In this document: positions 26,353-34,348 of the stretch, piece by piece
Layout of the letters: the number at the start of each line of letters is the position of its first letter
Numbering within the stretch: position 1 is the stretch's first letter
DNA from: Candidatus Hydrogenedentota bacterium
Lineage (GTDB): Bacteria; Hydrogenedentota; Hydrogenedentia; Hydrogenedentales; JAEUWI01
Length of the DNA stretch: 39,542 nt
Assembly (NCBI GenBank): GCA_024280935.1
Contig: JAJRPE010000445.1
Coordinates: forward strand, 1 to 39,542
Reading direction: 5' to 3'
Program-made: the position numbers and the translations under genes
Notes under the pieces: generated by a model
Seen by the model: the letters and a program-made list of their open reading frames with translations, nothing else
Database searches by the model: none
Told to the model about the DNA's origin: nothing

Positions 26353-26381
26353 TTGACTTTTTAGGCCGGACAGTCTATTCT
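26353..26381 (+). promoter_or_regulatory. Sigma-70 type promoter of the PadR gene
   Basis: TTGACT (26353-26358) and TATTCT (26376-26381) are separated by exactly 17 nt. It is the cleanest housekeeping promoter in the window. Transcription would begin near 26388, about 40 nt before the padR ATG. Confidence 0.6.
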
Positions 26382-26429
26382 ATGCCTAGGTGCGCTATGC
26401 ACAAACCCACGAGGAGGCGTTGTCGCTCC

Positions 26430-26768
26430 ATGGATTCCAAATTCTTGACCGGTAGCTTGGAAATGCTCGTTCTGCAGATCGCGCAGGAGGGGGAGACCTA
26501 TGGCTATGAGATTACCCAGCAGGTAATGAAGCGTTCCGAGGGATATTTCGAACTCAAAGAGGGAAGCCTCTATCCCGCTCTGCACCGCATGGAACGGCGC
26601 GGTTTGCTGGAGTCCTTCTGGGAAGACAAAAAGACCGGGCGCCGACGGAAGTTCTACCGAATCACGCCCCAGGGCGCGACCACTCTGGTGGAACATCGCA
26701 AGGAATGGAAGCGCTTCGTTACGGGGGTCAATGGCGTCTTGGGGATGCCGCTGGCATCGGGGGGGTGA
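26430..26768 (+). CDS. PadR-family transcriptional regulator
   Basis: 112 residues from ATG 26430; GAGGAGG lies 12 nt upstream, rather far. LTGSLEMLVLQIAQEGETYG (6-25), YEITQQV, and LKEGSLYPALHRMERRGLLE (42-61) followed by GRRRKFYRITPQG (70-82) are the complete PadR winged-helix signature. The C-terminus is short, so it belongs to the small PadR group that dimerises through one last helix. These repressors often control an adjacent transporter or permease; none follows here, and the 348 nt downstream are repeats. The ligand is unknown. It may regulate itself from the promoter at 26353. Confidence 0.92.
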   Translation: MDSKFLTGSLEMLVLQIAQEGETYGYEITQQVMKRSEGYFELKEGSLYPALHRMERRGLLESFWEDKKTGRRRKFYRITPQGATTLVEHRKEWKRFVTGVNGVLGMPLASGG

Positions 26769-27043
26769 CTGGCGGGGACTGCCTCGCCCAAGCTAATGAC
26801 GAGAAGAGAAGTGTGCTTCGGGGCGAACATGCATCAGGGGCTGTGTGGCAAGAACCTGAACAGGCGGGGCTGTCCCCATCCACAATGCTAGAGTTCCGTG
26901 ATCTGGGGACAGCCCCGCCTGTCTCAGTGCGCTTTGTTTATCCGCAATCAGTGTGCTCGCCACAGCGCAAAATTCGTTTCCTGACGAGCGCTTGGGCGAG
27001 GCAGTCCCCTGCATTCGATACCACCATAGAACATCGTAAATGG
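26769..27043. repeat. Intergenic region with an 18-bp perfect inverted repeat
   Basis: No gene. ACAGGCGGGGCTGTCCCC (26860-26877) and GGGGACAGCCCCGCCTGT (26905-26922) are exact complements separated by 27 nt. There is no U-run, so it is not a standard terminator; it looks like two head-to-head copies of a mobile or dispersed palindrome. The rest of the region shows nothing recognisable. Confidence 0.8.
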
Positions 27044-27088
27044 AAAACGGGCTGGCGGAGCGGCCCACTACGCCGCTCACGCCAGCCC
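27042..27088 (-). terminator. Probable rho-independent terminator of the metal-handling cluster
   Basis: On the minus strand a GC-rich stem of 16 bp with one bulged base (27088-27072 with 27064-27049) is followed by GTTTTCC. It starts 29 nt after the stop of the gene ending at 27117. The T-run is short, so efficiency is uncertain. Confidence 0.6.
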
Positions 27089-27116
27089 ACCCGCTGATCC
27101 GGGCGGAGAGAGCGCG

Positions 27117-27638
27117 TTACTGCTTCTCTTTCTTCATGTTCTTCATGTTCTTCATGGCTCCACTACCCGGTGTGGACGCGGCGCAGAACATGGCGTCATC
27201 ACCGCACTTCGAGCAAACGTACTTCACCTCGGCGTTCTTGCCTTTACCTTTGCCCGTGGCGGCGACTTCGACCGTGCCACCGCAGCTATGGCACATAATC
27301 TCTTCTCCAACGGTCATCATTTTTACATGCGCCATGTCCTCGGTCACTTTCTGGACCATGACCGACTTGCACATCGCGCAGGCCATGGCCATAGAGTCGC
27401 CCGGCTTCAATGCTTCCGCTTGTGCCTGTGTCGTAATGTGACTCAAATGCACCGTATGATGGGACATTCCCGAATGGTCGTCAGATGGGGTCCCATGGTT
27501 CGTGCCCGAAGCCGGGTGGTCACCGTGACCGGCATGTTTGTTTTTGCCATCCTCGGCCGTTGCAGTAAAGACTGCACCCGCGAGGAGAATAGTTGTGATG
27601 GCAAACAGAAATCCTACCTTAAAAGAGATACTTTTCAT
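27117..27638 (-). CDS. Small exported His- and Cys-rich protein, putative metal binding
   Basis: 173 residues; ATG 27638 with AAGGA 7 nt upstream. Residues 1-28 form a Sec signal peptide (KVGFLFAITTILLAGAVFTA, then TAED). Residues 35-68 hold about ten His residues. Three CxxC pairs follow (C87/C90, C116/C119, C142/C145) plus C152, with the FCAAS end of a possible zinc-ribbon-like fold. The C-terminus is MKNMKNMKKEKQ. Such a mix of His, Met and CxxC in an exported protein suggests binding of Cu, Zn or similar ions; no named family is recognised. It lies 48 nt downstream of a heavy-metal-associated-like gene on the same strand and is followed by a terminator. Confidence 0.7.
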   Translation of the reverse strand: MKSISFKVGFLFAITTILLAGAVFTATAEDGKNKHAGHGDHPASGTNHGTPSDDHSGMSHHTVHLSHITTQAQAEALKPGDSMAMACAMCKSVMVQKVTEDMAHVKMMTVGEEIMCHSCGGTVEVAATGKGKGKNAEVKYVCSKCGDDAMFCAASTPGSGAMKNMKNMKKEKQ

Positions 27639-27686
27639 GACTCATTCCTTATTGTTGTGATTGAAGTGAAGACGGGAAATGGTCTA

Positions 27687-28034
27687 TTACTTTCTGCGTG
27701 ATGCAGACGTTATTCCTTTCGGATTCGAGCAGCAGGGGGCGGGCTTTGCCATCATATTGTTGTATTCGTTCTCCTCTGTGAAGTCTATCCAACTTCTTTT
27801 CCATCGGGACAAGAACCCATTCGGAAGCTCGAAACCAAGTGCGCGAATGTTTTCTTCAATTTGACGAAAGCGGAGCTTCGCCAGATCATATTGGATGCAC
27901 AATTCTCTGGTTCCGAGGAGTTCCACCTCCTTTACGCCAGGAACCGCAGCCAAGATGTCACGCAAGCGCGTCTCACCTTTTGATTCTGTCGTCTCGCGGA
28001 CGGTAACCGTCCTTTTCTTCAGTATTTCAACCAT
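27687..28034 (-). CDS. HMA-like ferredoxin-fold protein without the CxxC motif
   Basis: 115 residues from ATG 28034 (AAGGA about 9 nt upstream); the frame is open to 28130. Residues 10-70, from TVRETTESKGETRLRDILAA through VPGVKEVELLGTRELCIQYD to IEENIRALGFEL, follow the beta-alpha-beta-beta-alpha-beta plan of heavy-metal-associated domains, but the usual metal-binding CxxC in the first loop is absent (TESKGE stands there). A C-terminal tail contains a Cys pair (C101-C102), which might serve instead. It pairs with the exported Cys/His-rich protein downstream. Role: possibly a metal or redox accessory factor; the HMA assignment is by fold pattern only. Confidence 0.6.
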   Translation of the reverse strand: MVEILKKRTVTVRETTESKGETRLRDILAAVPGVKEVELLGTRELCIQYDLAKLRFRQIEENIRALGFELPNGFLSRWKRSWIDFTEENEYNNMMAKPAPCCSNPKGITSASRRK

Positions 28035-28242
28035 GGTCCAGTCCTTTCCATAACCTTTGTGCCGCAATTTCCGACACCGGAGATAAACGCAGATCAATTT
28101 GTCGTATCGCCGACCACGACAACTGGGCAACCGCTATGTATGCAGATAAGAAACTCTAAAGCAAGAACCGCGCCAATAAATGGGCTGCGCGTCAAACCAC
28201 GTGAAAGTCGCGTGAAATGTCCTCTGCCGGATGTCCTGTTCG

Positions 28243-28479
28243 TCAACGTTTTGGAGCGCGCTTACGAGATTTTTCGGCGGACTCAAAGAAGTGCCTGCCG
28301 CCTTCCAGAATGTTCCCAAGATTTCGCTTGGACTCATCACCATCAATCTTCACGCCCGCTTTCCGGACGTCTGCCAGTAGTTTCTCCCATTCTTCGTGCC
28401 CCCAATGGCCCTTTTGAGAGAGAACGAAAGATTCGGCAAGGGTGACTACCTTCTTCAGTGCTGTTTTCCCTGTTGGCAT
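28243..28479 (-). CDS. Small charged protein of unknown function
   Basis: 78 residues from ATG 28479, with GAGGAG 8-9 nt upstream, a good ribosome site that supports a real gene. The protein is rich in Lys/Arg and Glu, predicted mostly helical, with no signal peptide, membrane segment or Cys. The end is AEKSRKRAPKR. I do not recognise the family; a DNA- or RNA-binding role would be a guess. The HMA-like gene starts 208 nt downstream on the same strand, so it could belong to the same regulon or be independent. Confidence 0.55.
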   Translation of the reverse strand: MPTGKTALKKVVTLAESFVLSQKGHWGHEEWEKLLADVRKAGVKIDGDESKRNLGNILEGGRHFFESAEKSRKRAPKR

Positions 28480-29195
28480 GTTTTGGTCTCCTCTTTTGTA
28501 TGAACGATGCCGTATGCATGCGTCCATTAACTGCTTGGGTTCAGCAAAACGTGTGCCATAAACCCCAACACCAAAAACTGAAGATTAAACCGGTGTACGA
28601 TGGCTTGCCAAGGCAAGTGCGCCGAATAGTGATTAGGATCTGTGCATCCGATGGTCAGTATCCTCTCAGAGCGTGTTAGGCCATGCCATGGAATACTAGA
28701 TTACCCTCAGCTTGGAAATTAACACTTCTCGTTCCGGCCATACGGTAGATGTCAAGCCTATTGAGACAGCCGTTACTTTTAACGAAGACCCTTTATTTGA
28801 GCAAGGAGTTCACGTAGGTTGGGCTTCCAGCCTGAGACAAAGGAATCGGTGTTGTTCAACGGGTGATTGCGCCATGGAATGGCCGTCCGGATTAGGCACG
28901 GCCATGGTGTGCTGCGGTGACGGCGACGAGGTACCTTGGACTCAAAAGGGGGTAGCATTCCATGGCACGCGGCGCTTATTGGCAAGCAGGGCACACCTTG
29001 TCTCAGGCTGGAAGCCTAAGCTACGTTCGCGACCTTCTGAACATCCATCCATTCTCCAAAGTCTACGGGTGCCACGGGTAGGCCCGAAGGGTTTACCCGT
29101 GTAAAACCGTGACTCGTTATGTAACACTTGGGTTTATTCAGCAACCCGATTCCGGCGGTTGCACGTATTTGTTCTATTCGGAGATCCACAGACCC
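28480..29195. repeat. Long repeat-rich intergenic region with facing repeat copies
   Basis: 716 nt with no convincing gene. Copy B of the dispersed repeat (28812-28838) and copy C (29002-29026) face each other: both contain GCTTCCAGCCTGAGACAA read towards the middle, and both reach a GCCATGGAATG block about 30 nt further in (28870-28880 and, inverted, 28956-28966). 29073-29101 is a 13-bp triloop hairpin (outer CACGGGTA/TACCCGTG, centre GAA, two wobble pairs) preceded by GGGTGCCAC. Open frames here merely translate the repeats. Confidence 0.7.
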
Positions 29196-32003
29196 TTGCG
29201 GAATACCCCCCATACCGAAGGCCCCATCACCGACTCCGCCACGACGACCTCTTCCTGGCCTTCCGACTTTGCGAAGCCCCGCGATACGGCCCTGATCGGG
29301 TTTTGCCTTGTGGCCTGGGGGGGCATACTCTCCGTGCTTTCCGCCGGGAACAGTTTGCTCCAGGTGAAACAGGCCCTGCTCGTGGTGGCCGGGGCGCGTC
29401 TCCAGCCCCTTCTGGGCGGGGAGGCCCTCCACAGCACAGACATCGCCGTGGTCCTGTTTGGGGCCATGCTCGTGGTGGCTGGTGGGTATGTTCATGTGTC
29501 CGTGGGGCTGGCAGTCGTGCTGGCCCTCCGTCCCTGGCTCGATGGATTCACCTATCCGGCGGACAACATCTATTTTCTGTGGGCTATTTTGTACTTGTTG
29601 GGGCTTTGGGGCGTTCGGCAAATCCGGGATCCAAAGCCCTTTCGCGGCGGCCTTCCGATCGGGTTGCTGGCCCTTTACATCGTATATGGAATGATAAGTG
29701 CCACGACGGCCATCCAATTGAATACCACCTACACTGAATTACTGCTTTGGGTGGGCTATGGTGCCTTGCTTCTGGTGGCCATAAACGGGACGCCCTCGTC
29801 CCATGCCCGGGGGGTGGTCCTTCTTGGGCTTCTGGCGGGTGTGGCGGGGCAGGCGCTCTTCGCCTACCCCCACCTGGCGTATATCCTGCCCTGGCTGCGG
29901 GAGTCCCTCCAAGCGGATCCAGAGCAATTGGCACGGTGGTTCAAGGGGGCCACTGAATTTACCCCCGAGCTGGCCCGGCGTTTTAACCTCAATCGCGCAT
30001 TTGCCAGCATGGTCTTCCCCAACGCCCTCGCGGCCCTTTTGTTGCTTGGAATACCCGTAACTATCGCCTTGTCCATAGACGGCTGGAGGTCATTATTTCG
30101 CTCGGTGCCAAGGCCTTCCACACCATCGCAGAAAGGCTATGCGGTACTGTTGGCCGTGGCCGTCCCACTTTTTGTCACCGTCTTGCTAAGCGTATTTGCA
30201 CTGGGAATTCTGAGTCTGACCTACCGATTAAATGGTCCGCCATGGTTTGGCTCCAGGGGGAATCTCAATGTGCTCAGCGTCATCGTCGCGGCTGTACCCA
30301 CCGTGTGCTTCCTGTTGGCCGGGCGAAGCCGGGGGGCAGGCTATGCGCTGCGCTGCTTGCAGGCCGGAACAGCAACCCTATTCACGCCTATTGTGCTTGG
30401 CGCCCTCTGGATAACCTATTCACGTGGTGCCATGTTGGCCTTGCTGCTGGCCTCCATTGGGGTGGCGTGCATGTTGTGGTGGGCACGCCGCGATAGCAGA
30501 CCCACGGCCACGAAGGCAAAGGCCATGGGCGTGCTTAGCATTCTCGCGGTGCTTGGCGCGATAGGGGCCATGGGTTTCGGCGTGGCCCTTCCCGTAGTTG
30601 CTGATAATCCGGCACCCGCTCCATCCGGGGAGTTGTTGCCCGAAGGTATGGATATTTCCATGGCAGAACTGGCGAATCCAGCCTCCTTCGCGGCACGCAT
30701 CGGATATTGGCGCGTGGCCCTGCGCATTGTCGCGGACCATCCCCTGTTGGGCGTGGGCTTGGGCAATTTTGGCATGGCTTATGGTCCGGCCCAGGATTTG
30801 GATGCCGGTGACGTGCGCAATGCCCATAGCGTGATACTGCAAAACCTGTGCGAAGTGGGAATTCCGGGTTTGCTCCTCTTTATGGCCTTTTGGGGTGTTT
30901 TTCTCTGGCAAGGCGCGAAATTCCTTTTCGTCACGGGGAAAAAGGGTTCCATGCTCCCCCTTGGACTCTTTGTCGGCCTTGTGGCCTTCCTGATACACGC
31001 ATTGATTGACATAAATTTTTCCCATCCATCCCTGGTCATGATGGCGATGGCGGCGCTCGGCCTCTTTTATAGCGGTTTGCCGGAAAGTCCCGCGCCAGCC
31101 CGTCCACGTACCCGCCGCGTTGTGGCGATGCTGCTTGTGACAAGCGCCGCCGTTGCGGCTGGTTTGATGATGCGGCCCTATGTGCAAGCCCTCGGTCTCA
31201 ATGGGGGCAAGCTGATCAACGTGAGCAACCGGAGTTGGGTGGATACACGCCAGAAGACCGCGAATTTCTTCTTGTCCGACGTGCCAACATGGGCGATGAA
31301 GGGCAAGGCCGACCCGCCGCCGCGCATTCCGCTGGCGACCGTCGTCAGCTTGCTCCCCGAACGCGATATCCTGTTTAAGATTGGCCGCGTGCTCGCACCT
31401 GATCCGCAGCGTCGGGCGTGGGTGGAAGTTGATGCCGACCAGTCCCTTCCGCCTAACGGCGTTCTGGAAATAAGCCGTCCCTGGGATGCCCACGCCCTTG
31501 TCATGGAGCGCACCGAGTTATGGGTGAAGGAGCTTGCCTTTCTGGACACCCGATTTCCTTACGACCCCAACCTTGCTTTGAGGATTAGCAGGGTCTATAA
31601 ATCAATGCTAGATGGGGTATCCAAGCAGCAGGCAGATCGAAAAGACGGCTATCTTGCGGCGATGGAGTCATGGGGTAAAGAAGCCCTTCGGCGGAGTCCC
31701 TGGCACAAGGACATGCATCAGAATATGGCCTGGGTCTATTGGACGATGGGTTCCAACAGCAAGGGGGCGGAGAGTATAGCGTATTACGAGAAGGCCCTTG
31801 ATGCGTTTAAGCGGGCGCGGGAGTTGGGGCACCTTGAACCCAATTACTATTTTGTTCATTCGGGCGCGCTGGCGGCCATTGGGCAATCCTACAAGAACCA
31901 AGGAGTTACCGATGAGGCACAGCGTTACCAGGATGAGGCCGATGCCATCGAGGCAGAAGGCCTCCGCTTGCAGGCCGAGCGCTGGAGCAGGGGCTTGCAA
32001 TAG
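29196..32003 (+). CDS. O-antigen ligase (WaaL/Wzy)-like membrane protein with C-terminal TPR-like region
   Basis: About 935 residues with the start at TTG 29196; the frame opens at GTG 29109, which lies inside a repeat, so the start is uncertain. Roughly twelve hydrophobic helices span residues 35-640. RIGYWRVALRIVADHPLLG, GVGLGNFGMAY and NAHSVILQNLCEVGIPGLLL are the O-antigen ligase/polymerase signature with the periplasmic His. The C-terminal 300 residues are soluble, with helical pairs (KEALRRSPWHKDMHQNMAWV, AYYEKALDAFKRARELG) like TPRs. Family members join or polymerise glycan chains on the periplasmic face. No glycosyltransferase genes lie beside it. It could make surface polysaccharide or glycosylate proteins. 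Confidence 0.82.
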   Translation: MRNTPHTEGPITDSATTTSSWPSDFAKPRDTALIGFCLVAWGGILSVLSAGNSLLQVKQALLVVAGARLQPLLGGEALHSTDIAVVLFGAMLVVAGGYVHVSVGLAVVLALRPWLDGFTYPADNIYFLWAILYLLGLWGVRQIRDPKPFRGGLPIGLLALYIVYGMISATTAIQLNTTYTELLLWVGYGALLLVAINGTPSSHARGVVLLGLLAGVAGQALFAYPHLAYILPWLRESLQADPEQLARWFKGATEFTPELARRFNLNRAFASMVFPNALAALLLLGIPVTIALSIDGWRSLFRSVPRPSTPSQKGYAVLLAVAVPLFVTVLLSVFALGILSLTYRLNGPPWFGSRGNLNVLSVIVAAVPTVCFLLAGRSRGAGYALRCLQAGTATLFTPIVLGALWITYSRGAMLALLLASIGVACMLWWARRDSRPTATKAKAMGVLSILAVLGAIGAMGFGVALPVVADNPAPAPSGELLPEGMDISMAELANPASFAARIGYWRVALRIVADHPLLGVGLGNFGMAYGPAQDLDAGDVRNAHSVILQNLCEVGIPGLLLFMAFWGVFLWQGAKFLFVTGKKGSMLPLGLFVGLVAFLIHALIDINFSHPSLVMMAMAALGLFYSGLPESPAPARPRTRRVVAMLLVTSAAVAAGLMMRPYVQALGLNGGKLINVSNRSWVDTRQKTANFFLSDVPTWAMKGKADPPPRIPLATVVSLLPERDILFKIGRVLAPDPQRRAWVEVDADQSLPPNGVLEISRPWDAHALVMERTELWVKELAFLDTRFPYDPNLALRISRVYKSMLDGVSKQQADRKDGYLAAMESWGKEALRRSPWHKDMHQNMAWVYWTMGSNSKGAESIAYYEKALDAFKRARELGHLEPNYYFVHSGALAAIGQSYKNQGVTDEAQRYQDEADAIEAEGLRLQAERWSRGLQ

Positions 32004-32633
32004 TGCCCGTCCACCCGTATGATGAAAAAGTCCGCGAGGCGACCGACGGAAAAGACGAGTATAGCGCGGGCTTTCAGCCCTTATCATTGAATTTGGCCCC
32101 GTTAACATGGGGCGTTGCCCCATGCTGATATGGGTTCGGGCCGTTGGCCCTGTATTCAACGTGTGTGAAATTTGGGAGAACCTGATAGCGCCAACGGCGC
32201 GATATATACCAGCTTGAGGCGAAGCCCCAGGAAAAGGGTATAAAACAGGATAGGGCTGTAGGCCTGAAATATCTTTCTGCTGGCTACGCCACATAAAACA
32301 CGTGATTCCACGATGGGTGAAGCGGCAATAAGAAAGCAGCACCCCAAAATAGTATGCGTTTTTATTGGCCTGAAAGGCCTGAATAGGTTAGCCCAGGGCA
32401 ACGCCCTGGGTTAGCGGATGCGACAAAACAAAACGCCCTGAAAGGGCACAATAGGAGTTTATCGTCATCTTGTTGTGCCCTTTCAGGGCGTAAACAAAGT
32501 GAAATAAATCCTGACCCAGGGCGTTGCCCTGGGCTAACCTGTAATGCCCCTTCGGGGCGCTGGACCGTAAGCGAGAGCTTGATTGCCACGCCGATATCTT
32601 TGAGGCCAGGCAAACGGTACGAAAGATGGTGCT
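32004..32633. repeat. Cluster of triloop palindromes in 630-nt intergenic region
   Basis: No gene. Perfect palindromes with 3-nt centres: GGGCT-TTC-AGCCC (32068-32080), CATGGGGC-GTT-GCCCCATG (32106-32124), GGGCC-GTT-GGCCC (32138-32150), GCGCC-AAC-GGCGC (32188-32200), TGGC-TAC-GCCA (32281-32291), GGCCT-GAA-AGGCC (32367-32379), CCCAGGGC-AAC-GCCCTGGG (32392-32410), GCCCT-GAA-AGGGC (32435-32447), GCCCT-TTC-AGGGC (32477-32489), CCCAGGGC-GTT-GCCCTGGG (32515-32533), GCCCC-TTC-GGGGC (32546-32558). Imperfect ones are at 32212-32230 and 32253-32265. From 32386 to 32539 the set is a nested mirror: outer 29-nt arms 28/29 complementary, inner 19-nt arms (32433-32451, 32473-32491) perfect. Confidence 0.85.
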
Positions 32634-33704
32634 ATGTCTGCACGCTTGGACATCCTGCGTTCCGAATTAGAAACCCACGATTGCGACGCGTTTGTTAGCT
32701 TTTCTCCCCCAGCCAACGAGTATTTGACGGGGTTCAGGGGCAGTACCTCTGCCGTTCTTGTCACCCCGGAAGCATCGGTGTTTCTTTGCGATTTTCGCTA
32801 TACCGAGCAGGCCGGAGAGCAGGTAAAGAACTTTGACGTTGAAGAAGTCCAGGGGACCATGGAAACCCGTGCGGGGGAGGCCTTGGCCCGTTTGGGCGCA
32901 TCCCGTGTTGCCGTAGAACCCGGCACCCTGTCTTTGGCCCAGAGTCTGGCCTTTGAGGAGGCTTTTGGCACCCCGGTTCATCCTGTGAAGGGCGTGGGCG
33001 TAAATGCCCGCCAGGTAAAGTCGCCCGAAGAACAAGAGAAACTTCGGGCCGCGACCGCCTTGGCGGAGGCCGCTCTTTCCGCCTTGCTTCCTATACTCAA
33101 AGAAGGCATTACGGAAGCGGAGTTTGTGGCGCAACTTGAGTTTGAGTTCAAGAAACGGGGGGCGCAAGGTGCCTCTTTCGACCCCATAGCCCTCTTTGGT
33201 TCGCGCAGTTCCCTGCCCCACGGAATGCCCGGAAACAAGCCGCTGGAGCGGGGTGATATCGTATTGCTCGACCTCGGTTGCATCCTTGAAAGTTACTGCT
33301 CTGACTTGACTCGAACTTTTGTATTCGGTACCATCCCCGGAACGTGGTTTGAAGAGATCTACCATGTTACCCTTAACGCCCAATTGGCAGCGCTCGACGC
33401 TATTCGACCCGGCGTGCCCTGTCGCGAAGTGGATGCTGTTGCCCGAGACATTATTTCGGATGCCGGCTACGGCAAATATTTTGGTCACGGTCTCGGCCAT
33501 GGCGTCGGCTTGGAAATCCACGAAGCACCGCGATTAAACCAGCATTCCGACACGATTCTGGAATCCGGTATGGCCGTAACGGTCGAGCCGGGCATCTATC
33601 TGCCGGGCAAGGGGGGGGTGCGTATTGAAGATTTGGTTTTGGTTACAGATTCGGGTTGCGAAATTCTGACGCAGCTTCCGAAGGATTTGAAGGTACTTGA
33701 TTAA
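32634..33704 (+). CDS. Xaa-Pro aminopeptidase / dipeptidase (M24B metallopeptidase)
   Basis: 356 residues from ATG 32634. The five metal ligands of the pita-bread fold are in place: D213 and D224 (LLDLGCILES, SDLTRTF), H289 (FGHGLGHGVG), E318 (VEPGIY) and E332 (RIEDLVLV); H196 in LPHG is also conserved. The N-terminal 125 residues form the creatinase-like domain. It cleaves the bond between a residue and a following proline in small peptides. Length matches the short YqhT/PepQ-like group. The TAA stop shares its last A with the efp ATG, so the two are coupled. The ribosome site before the ATG is weak. Confidence 0.93.
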   Translation: MSARLDILRSELETHDCDAFVSFSPPANEYLTGFRGSTSAVLVTPEASVFLCDFRYTEQAGEQVKNFDVEEVQGTMETRAGEALARLGASRVAVEPGTLSLAQSLAFEEAFGTPVHPVKGVGVNARQVKSPEEQEKLRAATALAEAALSALLPILKEGITEAEFVAQLEFEFKKRGAQGASFDPIALFGSRSSLPHGMPGNKPLERGDIVLLDLGCILESYCSDLTRTFVFGTIPGTWFEEIYHVTLNAQLAALDAIRPGVPCREVDAVARDIISDAGYGKYFGHGLGHGVGLEIHEAPRLNQHSDTILESGMAVTVEPGIYLPGKGGVRIEDLVLVTDSGCEILTQLPKDLKVLD

Positions 33705-34270
33705 TGAGCATTTCAACATCTGATTTTCGTAACGGACTTGTCGTCGAAAGCGACAAGGGCCTGATCGAAATCGTTGAGTTTCAACATGTAAAGCCCGGCA
33801 AAGGCCCCGCCTTTGTGCGCACCAAGTTTAAGAATCTTCTTAGCGGTCGGGTGATTGAAAAAACCTTTCGTTCTGGCGAGAAGTTTGAAGAGGCCCGTGT
33901 TGAGTCACAGACGTGGCAATATTTGTATACGGACGGTGACCTTTACCACTTCATGCACAACGAAACCTATGAACAACTCGGGGTAGGTGCTGATTTGGTG
34001 GGTGATAATTCGCGTTGGATGAAGGAAAACTCCAACGTGACCATCCTGTTTCACAACGGGAAGGCTATTTCCCTGGCGGTCCCACTCAGCGTTGAGCTTA
34101 CGATTACCAAGTCTGACCCCGGTGTACAGGGTGATCGCTCCTCAGGGGCGACCAAGCCCGCAACCCTGGAAACGGGTGTCACTATCCAAGTGCCGCTCTT
34201 TTTGGAAGAAGGTGAAGTGGTTAAGGTGGACACGCGTACGGGTGACTACTTGGAACGTATTAACAAATAA
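33704..34270 (+). CDS. efp: Translation elongation factor P
   Basis: 188 residues with the three-domain EF-P plan: KOW-like domain I with KPGKGPAF (30-37), then two OB folds; VPLSVELTI, GDRSSGATKPATLETG and LFLEEGEVVKVDTRTGDYLER are typical. EF-P binds between P- and E-sites and relieves stalling at polyproline. The tip residue is Lys33, so the modification would be of the lysine kind (EpmA/EpmB or another) or none, not arginine rhamnosylation. The modifying enzymes are not in the window. Overlap with the upstream peptidase (TAATG) indicates one transcript. Confidence 0.96.
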   Translation: MSISTSDFRNGLVVESDKGLIEIVEFQHVKPGKGPAFVRTKFKNLLSGRVIEKTFRSGEKFEEARVESQTWQYLYTDGDLYHFMHNETYEQLGVGADLVGDNSRWMKENSNVTILFHNGKAISLAVPLSVELTITKSDPGVQGDRSSGATKPATLETGVTIQVPLFLEEGEVVKVDTRTGDYLERINK

Positions 34271-34348
34271 GTTGATGCATAGCAGGTGCAACGGAATGGG
34301 TTGAGGAACTTAATTCACTTGCACCGTCCGTGATGGAGGGTATGATTC

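Noticed and set aside
25637-26356. Plus-strand open frame through the tyrA start region
   Set aside because: Antisense to tyrA and then a reading of the composite palindrome at 26203-26253.
28712-29104. 130-codon plus-strand open frame
   Set aside because: It is a translation of the dispersed repeats (copies B and C), with no ribosome site.
32068-32558. CRISPR array
   Set aside because: The repeats are palindromes of differing sequence with irregular spacing; there is no constant direct repeat, no uniform spacer length and no cas gene.
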